Of a stretch of DNA of 64,000 nt, positions 1 through 9,304 are shown one piece after another. Source of the DNA: Halopenitus malekzadehii (GTDB taxonomy: Archaea; Halobacteriota; Halobacteria; Halobacteriales; Haloferacaceae). Both the position numbers and the translations under genes were made by a program. How positions within the stretch are numbered: the first letter of the stretch is position 1; each line of letters starts with the position of its first letter. The notes beneath the pieces are model-generated. The model searched no databases. It saw only the letters and a list, made by a program, of their open reading frames with translations, and was not told the origin of the DNA. The stretch is taken from the NCBI RefSeq assembly GCF_900108505.1, contig NZ_FNWU01000002.1:62001-126000 (forward strand). Reading direction: 5' to 3'.

Positions 1-598
1 CGATGACGAGGTCCGGATCGGTGGCGAGTGCCCGGGCGACGGCAACGCGTTGTTGTTCGCCACCGCTGAGTTCACCGGGTGTGTGGTGAACACGATCGTC
101 CAGCCCGACGTTTGCGAGGAGCTCCGTAGCACGTTGTCGCCGTTGGCGTCGAGAGTAGCCGAGTTCAATAAGAGGCGTAGCCACGTTTGCACGTGCTGAA
201 AGGGATGGGAGCAGATGGAAGTGCTGAAACACGATCCCGACGTGATCCAGTCGGAGTTTAGTGCGTTGGCGCGTTGAGAGAGTATTCGTCTGGCGGCCTG
301 CAAGAGCGACGCTGCCGGTTGAAGGTGTATCGAGTGCGGCGAGTAGGTGCAGTAATGTTGATTTGCCGCTACCGCTTGGCCCGGCGAGCCCAACGAATTC
401 ACCACGGGTTACTGACAGCGAGATGTTAGAGAGAGCTGTGACTATCTCGGCACTCTGTGAGGATCGAGAGAACCATCCGCTGTGACTGCTCCCACGTGTG
501 AAGTGACGGGAGACGTCGGTACACGTAACGACTGGGTCTACCTCAGTAGATGTGTTTGTGGATGATGAAGAGTGGTATATAGTCGACCGAGGAACCAT
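1..598 (-). CDS. ABC transporter ATP-binding protein, LolD/MacB type (3' part outside window)
   Basis: Reading the minus strand from the ATG at 596-598 gives an open frame that runs off the left edge, about 199 residues. Visible motifs are a Walker A (GPSGSGKST, about residues 73-81), a Q-loop (VFQHF, about 128) and an ABC signature (LSGGEQQRVAVARA, about 177-190). Walker B lies beyond the edge. The spacing and the GEQQRVA signature are those of the LolD/MacB/FtsE family, which energises lipoprotein or peptide export or mechanotransmission with a FtsX-like permease. A Ser/Thr-rich N-terminal stretch of about 20 residues precedes the domain. TTTATATAG at 633-641, read on the minus strand, is a fitting TATA box. 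The permease would be expected just left of the window. Confidence 0.85.
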   Translation of the reverse strand, partial: MVPRSTIYHSSSSTNTSTEVDPVVTCTDVSRHFTRGSSHSGWFSRSSQSAEIVTALSNISLSVTRGEFVGLAGPSGSGKSTLLHLLAALDTPSTGSVALAGRQTNTLSTRQRTKLRLDHVGIVFQHFHLLPSLSARANVATPLIELGYSRRQRRQRATELLANVGLDDRVHHTPGELSGGEQQRVAVARALATDPDLVI

Positions 599-789
599 TA
601 GTTGGACACTCGACCATTCGACAAGATGCTATATAAAGAGTTGTGGATAGTGACTCGTTCGCAGGACGTGTTCACCGGGGGTAGCTGAGGATTTCAACAA
701 AGCCAAGAAATTCGCCATTGACAGTACATAGTCGCGGATTTCGATGTCAAAAAACTGATTACACCCAGTGCTGTCGGTAGTTGTAACGA
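599..789. promoter_or_regulatory. Divergent promoter region between ABC ATPase and cis-prenyltransferase
   Basis: This AT-rich stretch separates two divergently transcribed genes. The sequence around 629-641 (GCTATATAAAGA) is TATA-like on both strands, and its distance to the ATPase start at 598 suits a short leader. No obvious TATA box sits at the right distance for the plus-strand gene at 790. No ORF longer than a few codons was recognised here. Confidence 0.4.
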
Positions 790-1761
790 ATGTTCAAGTG
801 GGCACAGCGGCGAGCGCACGCCGCCTACGAACGACTTCTCAAACGCGAGATATCCGGCGTGCCAGCGCACGTCGCCGTCATTCAGGACGGCAATCGCCGG
901 TACGCGAGCAAACAGGGCACGGGGCCTTCCGACGGTTACCAGGCAGGTGCGCAGACGACCGAAAAAATTCTAAATTGGTGCAAGGAGATGGGCGTCGAGG
1001 AGCTGACGCTGTACACCTTTTCAACCGAAAACTTCGATCGGCCCGACCACGAACGGGAGACAGTATTCGACCTGCTGGAGGAGAAGCTCTACGAGTTCGG
1101 CGACGATGACCGTGTCCACAACGGCAGGGTCTGCATCCGTGCCATCGGCGAGATCGAGCGACTCCCCGAACGGGTCCGCGAAGCGGTCGAATACGCCGAG
1201 CACCGGACCGCTCACTACGACGAGTTCACGCTCAATATCGCGCTGGCTTACGGCGGCCGGAACGAACTTCTTGGCGCGGCCCGCGAGGTGGTTCGCGCGG
1301 TCGAACGCGACGAGTTGGATCCCACGAACATCGACGTCTCGGAGATTGAGAGTCGCCTCTACGATCGCCCGCTGCGGGACGTTGACCTCATTATCCGGTC
1401 TGGCGGCGATGAACGCACCTCGAACTTCCTACCGTGGTACGCCAACGGTAACGAGGCGGCGGTCTTCTTCTGCACGCCCTACTGGCCAGAGTTCTCGCGG
1501 GTGGACTTCCTCCGGGCGATCCGGACCTACGAGTCCCGCGAGGAGTCGTGGCGGCGCACGAGGGCCAAACGTGCATTGACGCTAGTGAAGGCGCTAGGCG
1601 ATGTGGAACTGACTGAGGCCCGCGCCACTGTCGAACGATTCCAAAATCGGATGCCAGAGGAGTCGAACGCCGACGAACTGACTATTGAGGAAATAAACAT
1701 CACGGACGGTGCTACCGGGTTGAGAGGTAGAGAGGATTTACTCGAGAAGCGTTTCGATTGA
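790..1761 (+). CDS. uppS: cis-prenyltransferase (undecaprenyl diphosphate synthase family)
   Basis: 323 residues. It condenses isopentenyl diphosphate onto an allylic primer to make the long polyprenyl phosphate that carries sugars for N-glycosylation and S-layer assembly in archaea. The catalytic motif is VIQDGNRRYA (about residues 29-38, Asp of DGNRR), and the substrate-binding RSGGDERTSNF lies near 205. The C-terminal tail is longer than in bacterial UppS, and haloarchaeal homologues are usually this long. Its base composition is closer to the core than that of its neighbours. Its last 24 bp overlap the convergent DUF4129 gene, so the two mRNAs would be complementary at their 3' ends. Confidence 0.9.
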   Translation: MFKWAQRRAHAAYERLLKREISGVPAHVAVIQDGNRRYASKQGTGPSDGYQAGAQTTEKILNWCKEMGVEELTLYTFSTENFDRPDHERETVFDLLEEKLYEFGDDDRVHNGRVCIRAIGEIERLPERVREAVEYAEHRTAHYDEFTLNIALAYGGRNELLGAAREVVRAVERDELDPTNIDVSEIESRLYDRPLRDVDLIIRSGGDERTSNFLPWYANGNEAAVFFCTPYWPEFSRVDFLRAIRTYESREESWRRTRAKRALTLVKALGDVELTEARATVERFQNRMPEESNADELTIEEINITDGATGLRGREDLLEKRFD

Positions 1762-3819
1762 TTCAAGCAGTGCAGCGAGCTCCGTATCTGCGGGAAGATC
1801 ATCTTGGTCTGTATAGACTGCTTGCTCAAAGGCTGTTGTCATCGTAAACAGGATTTCTGCTTCACTAGTGTCGAGATCATCGTGTATCGAGTTATACAGC
1901 TCCCAGTATGTGAGCGCAGAAGAGAGATCGTATGAGTCAAGGTAGTTCCAGCGAAGGGCGGCATACCCGAGTCGGATCGCAGCCTCGGTGTCATTCCGAT
2001 CGAGGTGGTCCTGTGCCCGGTCGAGCAGTGCCGTAGGCGAAATCGCAGTAGTTTCCAACTGCTGTGGGGCAGATGTTTCGTCTGACTGGGTGGTCTCGCC
2101 AGATGTACGAGTGATCCCAGCAAACGTCTCTCGACGTCGCCAGACGACAACTGTCCCACCGATCAGAAGTACTACGCCGACACCGTATGCAGTGCGCCGC
2201 AACGAGGGAGAGGCCGGCGGTGAATACTCGAGAGTCGTGGTTGTCGAGGTGTTTTGAAGATTCAACCCGGTCGGTGTGAAAGAGGCGGTTATTGAGAGCT
2301 GCTGATCTGTGTTTGGCAGATTAAGCAGCGTCTCATCGCGCGGGACCTGAATGACCGTGGTAAACTCGCCAGTATCATTTGTTCGAACTGTCTGTGACTG
2401 TGTATCGGCGGCAGACACGTCGATTAGTCGGTTGGGTAGTTCCGTTCCGGTTTCGGTCAGCAATTGTCCTGTAATGGAGATCGTCGACTGATTCTGTTGT
2501 GTCGCAGTGAGAGTGAGTTGTGTTGCGGTCGGTGTGATTGTGATCGGTCGTTCGACTGTGGTTTGCTCAACAGCCATTGTAGCGTCTGCAACGGTAATCT
2601 CAATCGTTCGGGTCCCTGGTGGGAGTGTGTCAGGGAGTCGTATACGGTGTTTAAACTCACCGTTACGGTTCGTACGGGTTTGCGTGAACGACTGGGTGCC
2701 GATCGTGGTTTCAACCGGGACGGTGTGGAGACCAGTTTCGTTTGCGGTGACTTGTCCGTGAATCGTTACGATATCGTTGAACTGACCGCGTGTCCGGTTA
2801 ACCGTCGTTGTCACCGTAGGTGTAGATGTGTTAATAGAGACTGCTGTTTGGTTCTGTGCTCCTTCATATGCAGAGACCGGATCAGGGCGATACTCTACAG
2901 TGAGAGTGTTAACTCCTGGCTCGGTTGTTATCGGTCGATACGTCGCTGTGAAATTCCCATCTGCTGTTGTTTCTGTCCGGATCGACTGCCCATCAAGCGT
3001 CACAATGATGGACTGATTTGAAATCCCAGTTTCGTTCGCCTGAAGTTGTCCGTGTACTTGGAGCGGATCTGCTGGTGAGGCGTGCGTTGACACAGAGGTG
3101 ATCGTGAGATTTGTCTCGACGAATGTATCGTTTTGAACTGTTTCTTCTAATTGCGCCAGACGGGTTTGCGCGGTAGTGAGCTGCTCAAGTTCCTCTGTCG
3201 CGTTAATTGCCGTTGTATTATCAAGCTGCTCGTACTGTTCAATGAGTTCCGACGCCGTCTGATTCCCGGTTGCCGTCTGATTGAGTAATTCTCTCGCAAG
3301 TCGGCGAGCTTCAGTATCATTTCCAGTCGCACGAGCAGCTTGATACTGACTGTAGAGAGCACGTGAATTACGAGCTGCTTCAACGAGTTCTCGTTGTTGC
3401 TGAACCGTGAGATTGAGGTTCTCTGCAGTTTCAACAGACGCAGATGAGGAGTTAGCAGCCAGGTATTCATACTGCTTAACCAGCTGTGTCATATTTCCAC
3501 GGAGTTCAGCTTCCGCAAGATCGAACTGTCGAGCTGAGGTTGCTTCCAGACTCGCTTCAAGCCGGGCACCGATCTCGACTTCAAATTGTGAAAGCACTAC
3601 AGTTCGTGGTTCGTCAGATTCGGGGAGTTCCGGACCGATATGTCGAGTAGAATTGTTCGTCTCGTTTGATGACTCGGCCGCCGCATATACCGGGTTCTCA
3701 CTACTTGTCGTGGCTGCGACTGGCTGCATCTGATCAGGTGTTGCAGAGACAAGAGGTGTCCCGCAAGTCACCAGCAGCAGTAGACAGATAATGAGTGGTC
3801 CAGGTCGAGTCGCAGCCAT
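1738..3819 (-). CDS. Secreted/membrane protein with Ig-like repeats and C-terminal DUF4129-like domain
   Basis: 693 residues. There is an N-terminal signal peptide (hydrophobic core about residues 9-25, cleaved near VSA-TP). A helical, Gln/Asn/Thr-rich region (about 60-230) is followed by three similar beta-type modules (about 240-330, 340-430, 440-530), each with a pattern like ITGQ...T..GEF. A single membrane span follows at about 540-562, then an acidic cytoplasmic tail of about 130 residues. The tail pattern (RLGYAALRW, about 20 residues on LTYWEL, then AFEQAVYT) matches the DUF4129 domain commonly encoded with DUF58 and MoxR. Many NxT/S sites suggest N-glycosylation. It is probably the exported structural partner of the DUF58/MoxR cluster; substrate unknown. 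Confidence 0.75.
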   Translation of the reverse strand: MAATRPGPLIICLLLLVTCGTPLVSATPDQMQPVAATTSSENPVYAAAESSNETNNSTRHIGPELPESDEPRTVVLSQFEVEIGARLEASLEATSARQFDLAEAELRGNMTQLVKQYEYLAANSSSASVETAENLNLTVQQQRELVEAARNSRALYSQYQAARATGNDTEARRLARELLNQTATGNQTASELIEQYEQLDNTTAINATEELEQLTTAQTRLAQLEETVQNDTFVETNLTITSVSTHASPADPLQVHGQLQANETGISNQSIIVTLDGQSIRTETTADGNFTATYRPITTEPGVNTLTVEYRPDPVSAYEGAQNQTAVSINTSTPTVTTTVNRTRGQFNDIVTIHGQVTANETGLHTVPVETTIGTQSFTQTRTNRNGEFKHRIRLPDTLPPGTRTIEITVADATMAVEQTTVERPITITPTATQLTLTATQQNQSTISITGQLLTETGTELPNRLIDVSAADTQSQTVRTNDTGEFTTVIQVPRDETLLNLPNTDQQLSITASFTPTGLNLQNTSTTTTLEYSPPASPSLRRTAYGVGVVLLIGGTVVVWRRRETFAGITRTSGETTQSDETSAPQQLETTAISPTALLDRAQDHLDRNDTEAAIRLGYAALRWNYLDSYDLSSALTYWELYNSIHDDLDTSEAEILFTMTTAFEQAVYTDQDDLPADTELAALLESIETLLE

Positions 3820-3963
3820 TCGTTAACTCTGAGATACAGGTCAACTGGCAAAACCGCTTCGACAGACGAATGTTCTATGAGCGAGCACTCAAAAGATATG
3901 AGTAGATAGGTGCCGAGGAGATGAGTAGACAGGGATGATCTCACCGTAACTCACGGGTGGACT

Positions 3964-5055
3964 ATGAATATATTGGGTACTGAGTGGGATATCCCTCGTG
4001 TGATATTATGGTGTTTTATTATAGTTATTGCAGTCACACTGTCTCTTGCAGCACTGACATCAACGACTGCCTTCGGGGCGTATAATGCAGAATGGGATGG
4101 GACAAGTGAACTTCGCAACTCAGCAGCTGATTCAGCAAGTGCCACGCCGGTTCTCATTGATTCAACGGAGTACGATCAACTTGAGGGGAGTGGAACACTT
4201 GTCATTCTTCTAGCGCCGCAGACTGCATACTCGCCTGCGGAACAAGCCCGGGTAGACGCTTTCCTTGACCGTGGTGGGACCCTTCTTATTGCAGATGATC
4301 GGCGTGGAGAGACGAATCAACTCCTTGCGGAACTCGGTGTCTCGACACGAATTGATGGCCGGCAGCTCCGTGATCCAAACCAATTTCATCGGAATCCGGC
4401 ACTACCAATTATAACAAACACATCGAACACATCAATCACGCAGGGCGTCGATCAATTCACGTTTAACCGAGGGAGTACGCTCACCACAGGAAACGCAACA
4501 GTACTAGCGTACTCCTCGGACTTCTCCTATCTCGATGAAAATGAAAACGAGCAGCGTGACCAAACCGAACCACTCCAGTCGTACCCAGTACTCACGACAG
4601 AACAGGTAGGTAATGGACGTGTGTTCGTGCTGAGTGATCCGAGTATCTTCATTAATCAAATGCTGGACCGTCCCGGGAACCGTAACCTGGCTAACGGACT
4701 AACATCATCCTACGATCGAGTCGTCCTTGATTCATCCCACGGCGGTAAAATTCCTCTCACGATACAGTTCTGGGTATGGCTCAAGCAAACTCCTTGGGCA
4801 CAAGCAGTACTAGCAGGTCTCGGACCGCTTCTGCTTGGACTGGCAGTCCACCCTCGTGTTCGGTCAGTGATTACTATAGTGCGGGAGGAGTTCTTTGAAA
4901 GAGATACCTCGCTCGACGCAGTCACATTTGATGCCGAAGAGCGTACAGAATATCTCCGTCATCAGCATCCAGACTGGGATGCGACTCGTGTTGAACGAAT
5001 CACAAAGAGTATGGAGCAACTCGACACAGACACAATATCTGATGACGATGAATAA
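3964..5055 (+). CDS. DUF4350 domain-containing membrane protein
   Basis: 363 residues. A membrane span lies near residues 9-31 and another near 275-295, with an extracytoplasmic domain between them. That domain shows the DUF4350 pattern VILLAPQ..YSPAEQARVDAFLDRGGTLLIADD (shown in part), a Rossmann-like fold that in other genomes sits beside MoxR, DUF58 and DUF4129 genes. The C-terminus is a short cytoplasmic acidic segment. The frame ends 8-14 bp inside the MoxR gene, so the two are probably translationally coupled. It is divergent from the DUF4129 gene. The biochemical role is not established for the family. Confidence 0.8.
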   Translation: MNILGTEWDIPRVILWCFIIVIAVTLSLAALTSTTAFGAYNAEWDGTSELRNSAADSASATPVLIDSTEYDQLEGSGTLVILLAPQTAYSPAEQARVDAFLDRGGTLLIADDRRGETNQLLAELGVSTRIDGRQLRDPNQFHRNPALPIITNTSNTSITQGVDQFTFNRGSTLTTGNATVLAYSSDFSYLDENENEQRDQTEPLQSYPVLTTEQVGNGRVFVLSDPSIFINQMLDRPGNRNLANGLTSSYDRVVLDSSHGGKIPLTIQFWVWLKQTPWAQAVLAGLGPLLLGLAVHPRVRSVITIVREEFFERDTSLDAVTFDAEERTEYLRHQHPDWDATRVERITKSMEQLDTDTISDDDE

Positions 5056-6031
5056 CGCGACCTCTCAACTGACGCCCGAAACGTTGTACGAGTCCCTCCA
5101 AGAGGAAGTTGGCCGTGTGATCGTCGGGAACGAGGAAGTCGTCGAACGGTTAACGCTTGCACTACTGACTGGTGGGCATGTGCTTTTCGAGGGTGTGCCT
5201 GGGATCTCGAAAACAGTTACAGCTGAATCATTTGCTCGTGCGAGCGGGCTGTCGTTTAACCGGATTCAAATGACGCCGGACATCTTACCTGCGGACATAA
5301 CTGGTACAACGATTTACCGTGAGGCAACAGGTGAATTTGAAACGCAGCGAGGACCGGTGTTTGCGAACATTGTCGTTGCTGACGAGATCAACAGAGCAAC
5401 CCCGAAAACGCAGAGTGCATTGCTAGAAGCGATGGCGGAGCAACAGGTGACAATTGAAGCTGACACTTTGGAACTTCCAGACCCATTCATAGTGATTGCC
5501 ACTCAGAACCCCCTCGAAATGGAGGGAGTGTATGAACTCCCAGAGGCTCAACGGGATCGTTTCCAGTTCAAACTCCGGTTAGGATACCCATCGCGTGAGA
5601 ACGAACAAGCGATTCTCGATCGGTTCGATAACGCCCCGGGTCTTGGACCGGAATCAATCGAGCAAGTGATCGATACAGACGATATTATTGCCGCACGCAA
5701 TGACTGTCAAGCAGTTTTCGTCGCTGAACCGATAAAAGACTATATTTTGAATCTTGCCGAAGCTACACGTGAGAGCCCAGATACGGAAGTTGGGGCATCA
5801 CCACGAGCAGCAATCGATCTTCAACGCGCTGCGAAGGCATCTGCTGCAGTGTCCGGCCGTGCTTATGTTCTGCCTGATGACGTCAAGCAGCTCGCTGTTG
5901 AGGTCTTAGCGCATCGGATCGTCCTGAGTACCGAGGCAGAACTCAGCGATCTCACTCAGTCCACCGTCATTGAGAACGTTCTTGATACGGTTGATGCGCC
6001 TAGTGAAGAGCTGATCGAAGACGAGAGATAA
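5042..6031 (+). CDS. moxR: MoxR-family AAA+ ATPase
   Basis: About 329 residues from the ATG at 5042; 5048 is an equally good start. An upstream in-frame ATG at 4895 lies deep in the DUF4350 gene and was not chosen. The AAA_3 core has a P-loop (EGVPGISKT), Walker B (VVADEINRA), sensor 1 (IATQNPLE) and a C-terminal lid. The usual P-loop wording is VPGxAKT, so GISKT is a mild variant. MoxR ATPases act as chaperones that mature partner proteins bearing von Willebrand-like domains, typically the DUF58 protein encoded nearby, here at 7717-9162. The overlap with the DUF4350 gene supports an operon. Confidence 0.9.
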   Translation: MTMNNATSQLTPETLYESLQEEVGRVIVGNEEVVERLTLALLTGGHVLFEGVPGISKTVTAESFARASGLSFNRIQMTPDILPADITGTTIYREATGEFETQRGPVFANIVVADEINRATPKTQSALLEAMAEQQVTIEADTLELPDPFIVIATQNPLEMEGVYELPEAQRDRFQFKLRLGYPSRENEQAILDRFDNAPGLGPESIEQVIDTDDIIAARNDCQAVFVAEPIKDYILNLAEATRESPDTEVGASPRAAIDLQRAAKASAAVSGRAYVLPDDVKQLAVEVLAHRIVLSTEAELSDLTQSTVIENVLDTVDAPSEELIEDER

Positions 6032-6199
6032 ATCGCCTCGCACCGAATAGCAGAAACTATTATTTTTGTTCACTCGGAAATGGGGATGTGGTCGAGTGGT
6101 GTTAAGTTCCCCCGCCATCCATCCCATTGCTCGACCACTCCCCACTTTGAGAAATCTCTGTTGTGAGATCAGCAGGAAGTTGGGAACAGCGACGTGAGA

Positions 6200-7114
6200 C
6201 TACTGTTTTGAGTTGTCGGGGTTGTCCCACCGACATTCGAGAATGACGTCTGTACCATCGGCATCGTACACTGTGATGCGTGCCGGTGTCCCGAGTGTGG
6301 TTGCGATTCCAACTCCAAAGAATGATGCTATCGGGTGGTCTATTCCATCAACATATTGGTAGGAACTGTCAGTTACTGCAATCACACTGTGGTGATCGTC
6401 TTCGACGGATGTCACGATCCGGTCCGCAATCTCAAATTGCTCAACAAGCGCATCGGCTAGCTGGGTGAATAGTTGTTCTGGTGAGTTCGTTTCGGAGGGA
6501 GTAAGATCGACTGCTGTTTGTAATTCCTCAAATAATGCAGCTCCCGTTGGATAGAGCGCAACACCACGCTGACTCGGATCATCGGTGACGACAAACATTT
6601 CATCGAGATCAGCATCTTCCGGTAGCGTATAGTCTTGATGCTGTGGGAGAAACAGTCGAGTATCCGACGGAGTTCGTTCCTCCCGCGGAACATAAATCTC
6701 GGTTCCGGCTAAATCAAGCGCTGAGATGAGTTCAGTGTAGTTTGTTTGTTGCGTGCGATATAACGCATCACCAGTTGTTGTCGTCACGAAATCAGCAGGT
6801 GTGAGATAATACGTGAGGACACCGGCAGTAATTGCAGTCCCCCCGAGAGCAATGAGTACTTGTTGTGCCGTTGCTACAGCGAAACTCCCGGCAACTGCAA
6901 TTACCCCGACCGTTAGTAAGCCAAAAGCAGTCCGTCGATAGTTCGTCTGCTGTGACCGTGTATACTCTTCTCGGAGTCGTTGATTCTCCGCTTGCAATAT
7001 TTCGAGTTTTCCATACAATTCTGCAATACTTTCCTCGTCAGTCGTTTCCTGATCCGTCGCAGTACTCCCTAGTTCGTCATCGGTACCTACAGCGCCGGTG
7101 TCGTTTGTACTCAT
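6200..7114 (-). CDS. Coiled-coil membrane protein of the DUF58/MoxR cluster
   Basis: 304 residues, not assigned to a named family. The N-terminus (1-30) is acidic and Thr-rich. Residues about 33-55 form a short coiled coil (AELYGKLEILQAENQRLREE). Two close membrane spans follow (about 62-105), then a soluble alpha/beta domain of about 190 residues. It ends about 170 bp from the convergent MoxR gene. It lies upstream of none but downstream of the 178-residue membrane protein on the same strand, with a gap of about 70 bp, so it probably belongs to the DUF58 transcript. Its place in the cluster suggests an accessory membrane subunit. Confidence 0.6.
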   Translation of the reverse strand: MSTNDTGAVGTDDELGSTATDQETTDEESIAELYGKLEILQAENQRLREEYTRSQQTNYRRTAFGLLTVGVIAVAGSFAVATAQQVLIALGGTAITAGVLTYYLTPADFVTTTTGDALYRTQQTNYTELISALDLAGTEIYVPREERTPSDTRLFLPQHQDYTLPEDADLDEMFVVTDDPSQRGVALYPTGAALFEELQTAVDLTPSETNSPEQLFTQLADALVEQFEIADRIVTSVEDDHHSVIAVTDSSYQYVDGIDHPIASFFGVGIATTLGTPARITVYDADGTDVILECRWDNPDNSKQ

Positions 7115-7183
7115 AGCGTATCGGGATAGAACCCGTTGAACGGTAACCTGGATCCAGTCAATTGATAGTTTCTCATCATATGC

Positions 7184-7720
7184 TCATCGTTCGTGGGTAT
7201 TTGTACGTACCTGTGTGGATACGGATACCTGTTGCCAGAATACCCCAGCAAGGTACAGGAGACAGATCCCCGCCACGATATGAATTGGTGGCCACGTGAG
7301 CCAACCGCCAATCACAGCGAGCGCAAGAAGCAGTGTAAGAAACACAGTCGAAATTCCAGAGACTGTACGCGTTTGCATAGTCGCCCAGCCTTCAAACACG
7401 ATCGGGAGAGCGAAGAGAAGCTCCGTCACACCGAGTGCCCACAGCGTTTCAGGCGTGATCTGGAAACCGATCAACGCTAGGTTTCCACCAATCAGGACAG
7501 TGATTGCGGGAGCAAACACCCAGCAGCAAATCAAGCTCGCAGCAATGATTAACTCGATAACCCGTCCAGTCGTACTAAACCAGAGACATACGACTACACA
7601 CCATCCAAGCTCATACCATTGCCATTCAGGTTCGACAGTGATTGCGCTATTCGGTCCCGCACGAAGACGATCCACCACGCGTTCACGAGTGTCCGCCACC
7701 CCTTGCTGTGTGTCTGTCAT
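7184..7720 (-). CDS. Four-span membrane protein downstream of DUF58 gene
   Basis: 178 residues. Hydrophobic segments lie at about 35-52, 55-85, 90-120 and 130-165, separated by very short loops, so it is an integral membrane protein with little soluble mass. Its start overlaps the stop of the DUF58 gene by 4 bp (positions 7717-7720), a strong sign of translational coupling. No catalytic motif is visible. Small membrane proteins of this kind are usual companions of DUF58 in haloarchaea, but I do not recognise a named family. Confidence 0.6.
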   Translation of the reverse strand: MTDTQQGVADTRERVVDRLRAGPNSAITVEPEWQWYELGWCVVVCLWFSTTGRVIELIIAASLICCWVFAPAITVLIGGNLALIGFQITPETLWALGVTELLFALPIVFEGWATMQTRTVSGISTVFLTLLLALAVIGGWLTWPPIHIVAGICLLYLAGVFWQQVSVSTQVRTNTHER

Positions 7721-9162
7721 TCTGCCTGTGTCCGCTCGCTTGCAAGAACCGCTTGCAGTTTCTCTCCCGGAGCTATTTCAAAGGCGGTACTGTGTTCAAT
7801 CTGCTCGACTTGCTGTCGGAACCGTTCAAATTCAGCGTACCGACTATAAATGGTCTCAATATCGGTGAGATCACTGGGTTCGAATAGGACACTTGGTGTG
7901 AGAAATGACAGTACTGTCGGGCTTTGTTGCCCAGCAAACTTGATCGTGTCATATAACTCCTCACGACGGCTGTCATCTGTGAGAATAGCGACGCGAACAT
8001 CACGGCTGTGCTGATTCAGATACGTTTGTACCGTCTGCATAAGTGGATCGTGCTCAATTCGCTGGAAACGTTCCGACCGTGCAGTGATAAATGGGTATAA
8101 TTGCTTACTGAACACCGACGTATCAGACTGCAGTCGTTCAGCAGATACTGTCGACGTCGCTACTGAACGCGAACGATAGGATGTGCTTTCAGTCGTACCG
8201 TTCGAGGTCATTCCTGATTCAATACGGTTGAGTCGATCGCGGATCCTGAGATACTGTTCTGGATCAGCACTTACCCGTGAAGATGCATCAACACCATCCG
8301 CAGTGATATGGTACAACCCGACTGGATCACCGTGGGTCTCAGCATCCGCAACGAGAAGAGCAGCAACGTGACGCAAGTACCCCAGCTGTGATTCGACACC
8401 CTCGGCACTGCTAGTAGCAACCCTGCCATCAAAGAAAATCATCAATGGGCGTGTTGTTTCAAGCTCAAATTCTCGAACGTATACCTCAGCAAGCCGTGCC
8501 GTTACTTTCCAGTTAATCCGTGACACCGGATCGCCCGGGGTATACGCACGCATCCCTGCAGGCACGATCCCTGACCCAGTATCTCCAGATCCATACTCAC
8601 CGTATGTGACCGTGAATTGTTCTCCGGCTTGACCTACGTGGATCGAATCTGTATCACGCGGCGTCACCGTGACCGTTGTACCTGCTTGAAACGGGATTGT
8701 CATTTCGAAAAAACCATACGGACTGGTGACTGTTGCTGTCGCCGGGCCAATATCATAATTACCTGCAAATGGGAACCGAAGCTGACACTCCGTAGCTGCA
8801 TTCAGTACCGTAGGCGGAAGCGATAGTTGTTCGTTAGCAGGTTGTCCGTCAGCCACGTCTGGATAATTCGGATCGATTGCGACCGTGATTGGAAGTGGCT
8901 GTGTCGTTACTGCCGCGACTGAAACCGTAAGGGGTTCGTCTGGATGAATCTTCGTCTGGGGTGTCTGGTATGAAACGGAGACTGCAGTTTCAACAGTTTG
9001 AACGTGGCGGCGAAAACTCCCCTCGAGAACCAGTAACCACCCGAGAATTCCGGCAGTCGTGACTAAGAATAGAACGTCTGTGAATACAAGAGTCAACAAG
9101 CTAAAAAAGACCACCAGTCCGAGGACCCACCAGTACCGCTCGGTTCGACGCACCGATGCCAT
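7717..9162 (-). CDS. DUF58 domain-containing protein
   Basis: 481 residues. Two membrane spans lie near residues 10-45. A beta-rich extracellular domain (about 60-200) comes next, then the diagnostic DUF58 segment (DPVSRINWKVTARL, with YVREFE shortly after, about 210-235). A von Willebrand A-like fold carries IFFDGR and a C-terminal helical part with TDDS. DUF58 proteins are presumed clients or partners of MoxR ATPases in envelope assembly. It heads a three-gene minus-strand operon (DUF58, 178-residue membrane protein, coiled-coil membrane protein). The neighbouring MoxR, DUF4350 and DUF4129 genes complete a recurrent gene set. Confidence 0.88.
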   Translation of the reverse strand: MASVRRTERYWWVLGLVVFFSLLTLVFTDVLFLVTTAGILGWLLVLEGSFRRHVQTVETAVSVSYQTPQTKIHPDEPLTVSVAAVTTQPLPITVAIDPNYPDVADGQPANEQLSLPPTVLNAATECQLRFPFAGNYDIGPATATVTSPYGFFEMTIPFQAGTTVTVTPRDTDSIHVGQAGEQFTVTYGEYGSGDTGSGIVPAGMRAYTPGDPVSRINWKVTARLAEVYVREFELETTRPLMIFFDGRVATSSAEGVESQLGYLRHVAALLVADAETHGDPVGLYHITADGVDASSRVSADPEQYLRIRDRLNRIESGMTSNGTTESTSYRSRSVATSTVSAERLQSDTSVFSKQLYPFITARSERFQRIEHDPLMQTVQTYLNQHSRDVRVAILTDDSRREELYDTIKFAGQQSPTVLSFLTPSVLFEPSDLTDIETIYSRYAEFERFRQQVEQIEHSTAFEIAPGEKLQAVLASERTQAE

Positions 9163-9304
9163 CTACTTGCCCGGACACTCTCCCTCCCCTAAAGCATAGG
9201 GATTCCAAGAATATCGTATCGTATTGTGTGATTGGGAAGAAGCCGGACAGACTACTCAAAGCGCAACAAGAGGATTTTTATCAATTAGATATCTGTTTCC
9301 GTGT

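Noticed and set aside
4895..5041. An N-terminal extension of MoxR
   Set aside because: It lies within the DUF4350 coding frame, and MoxR proteins begin near the ATG at 5042 or 5048.
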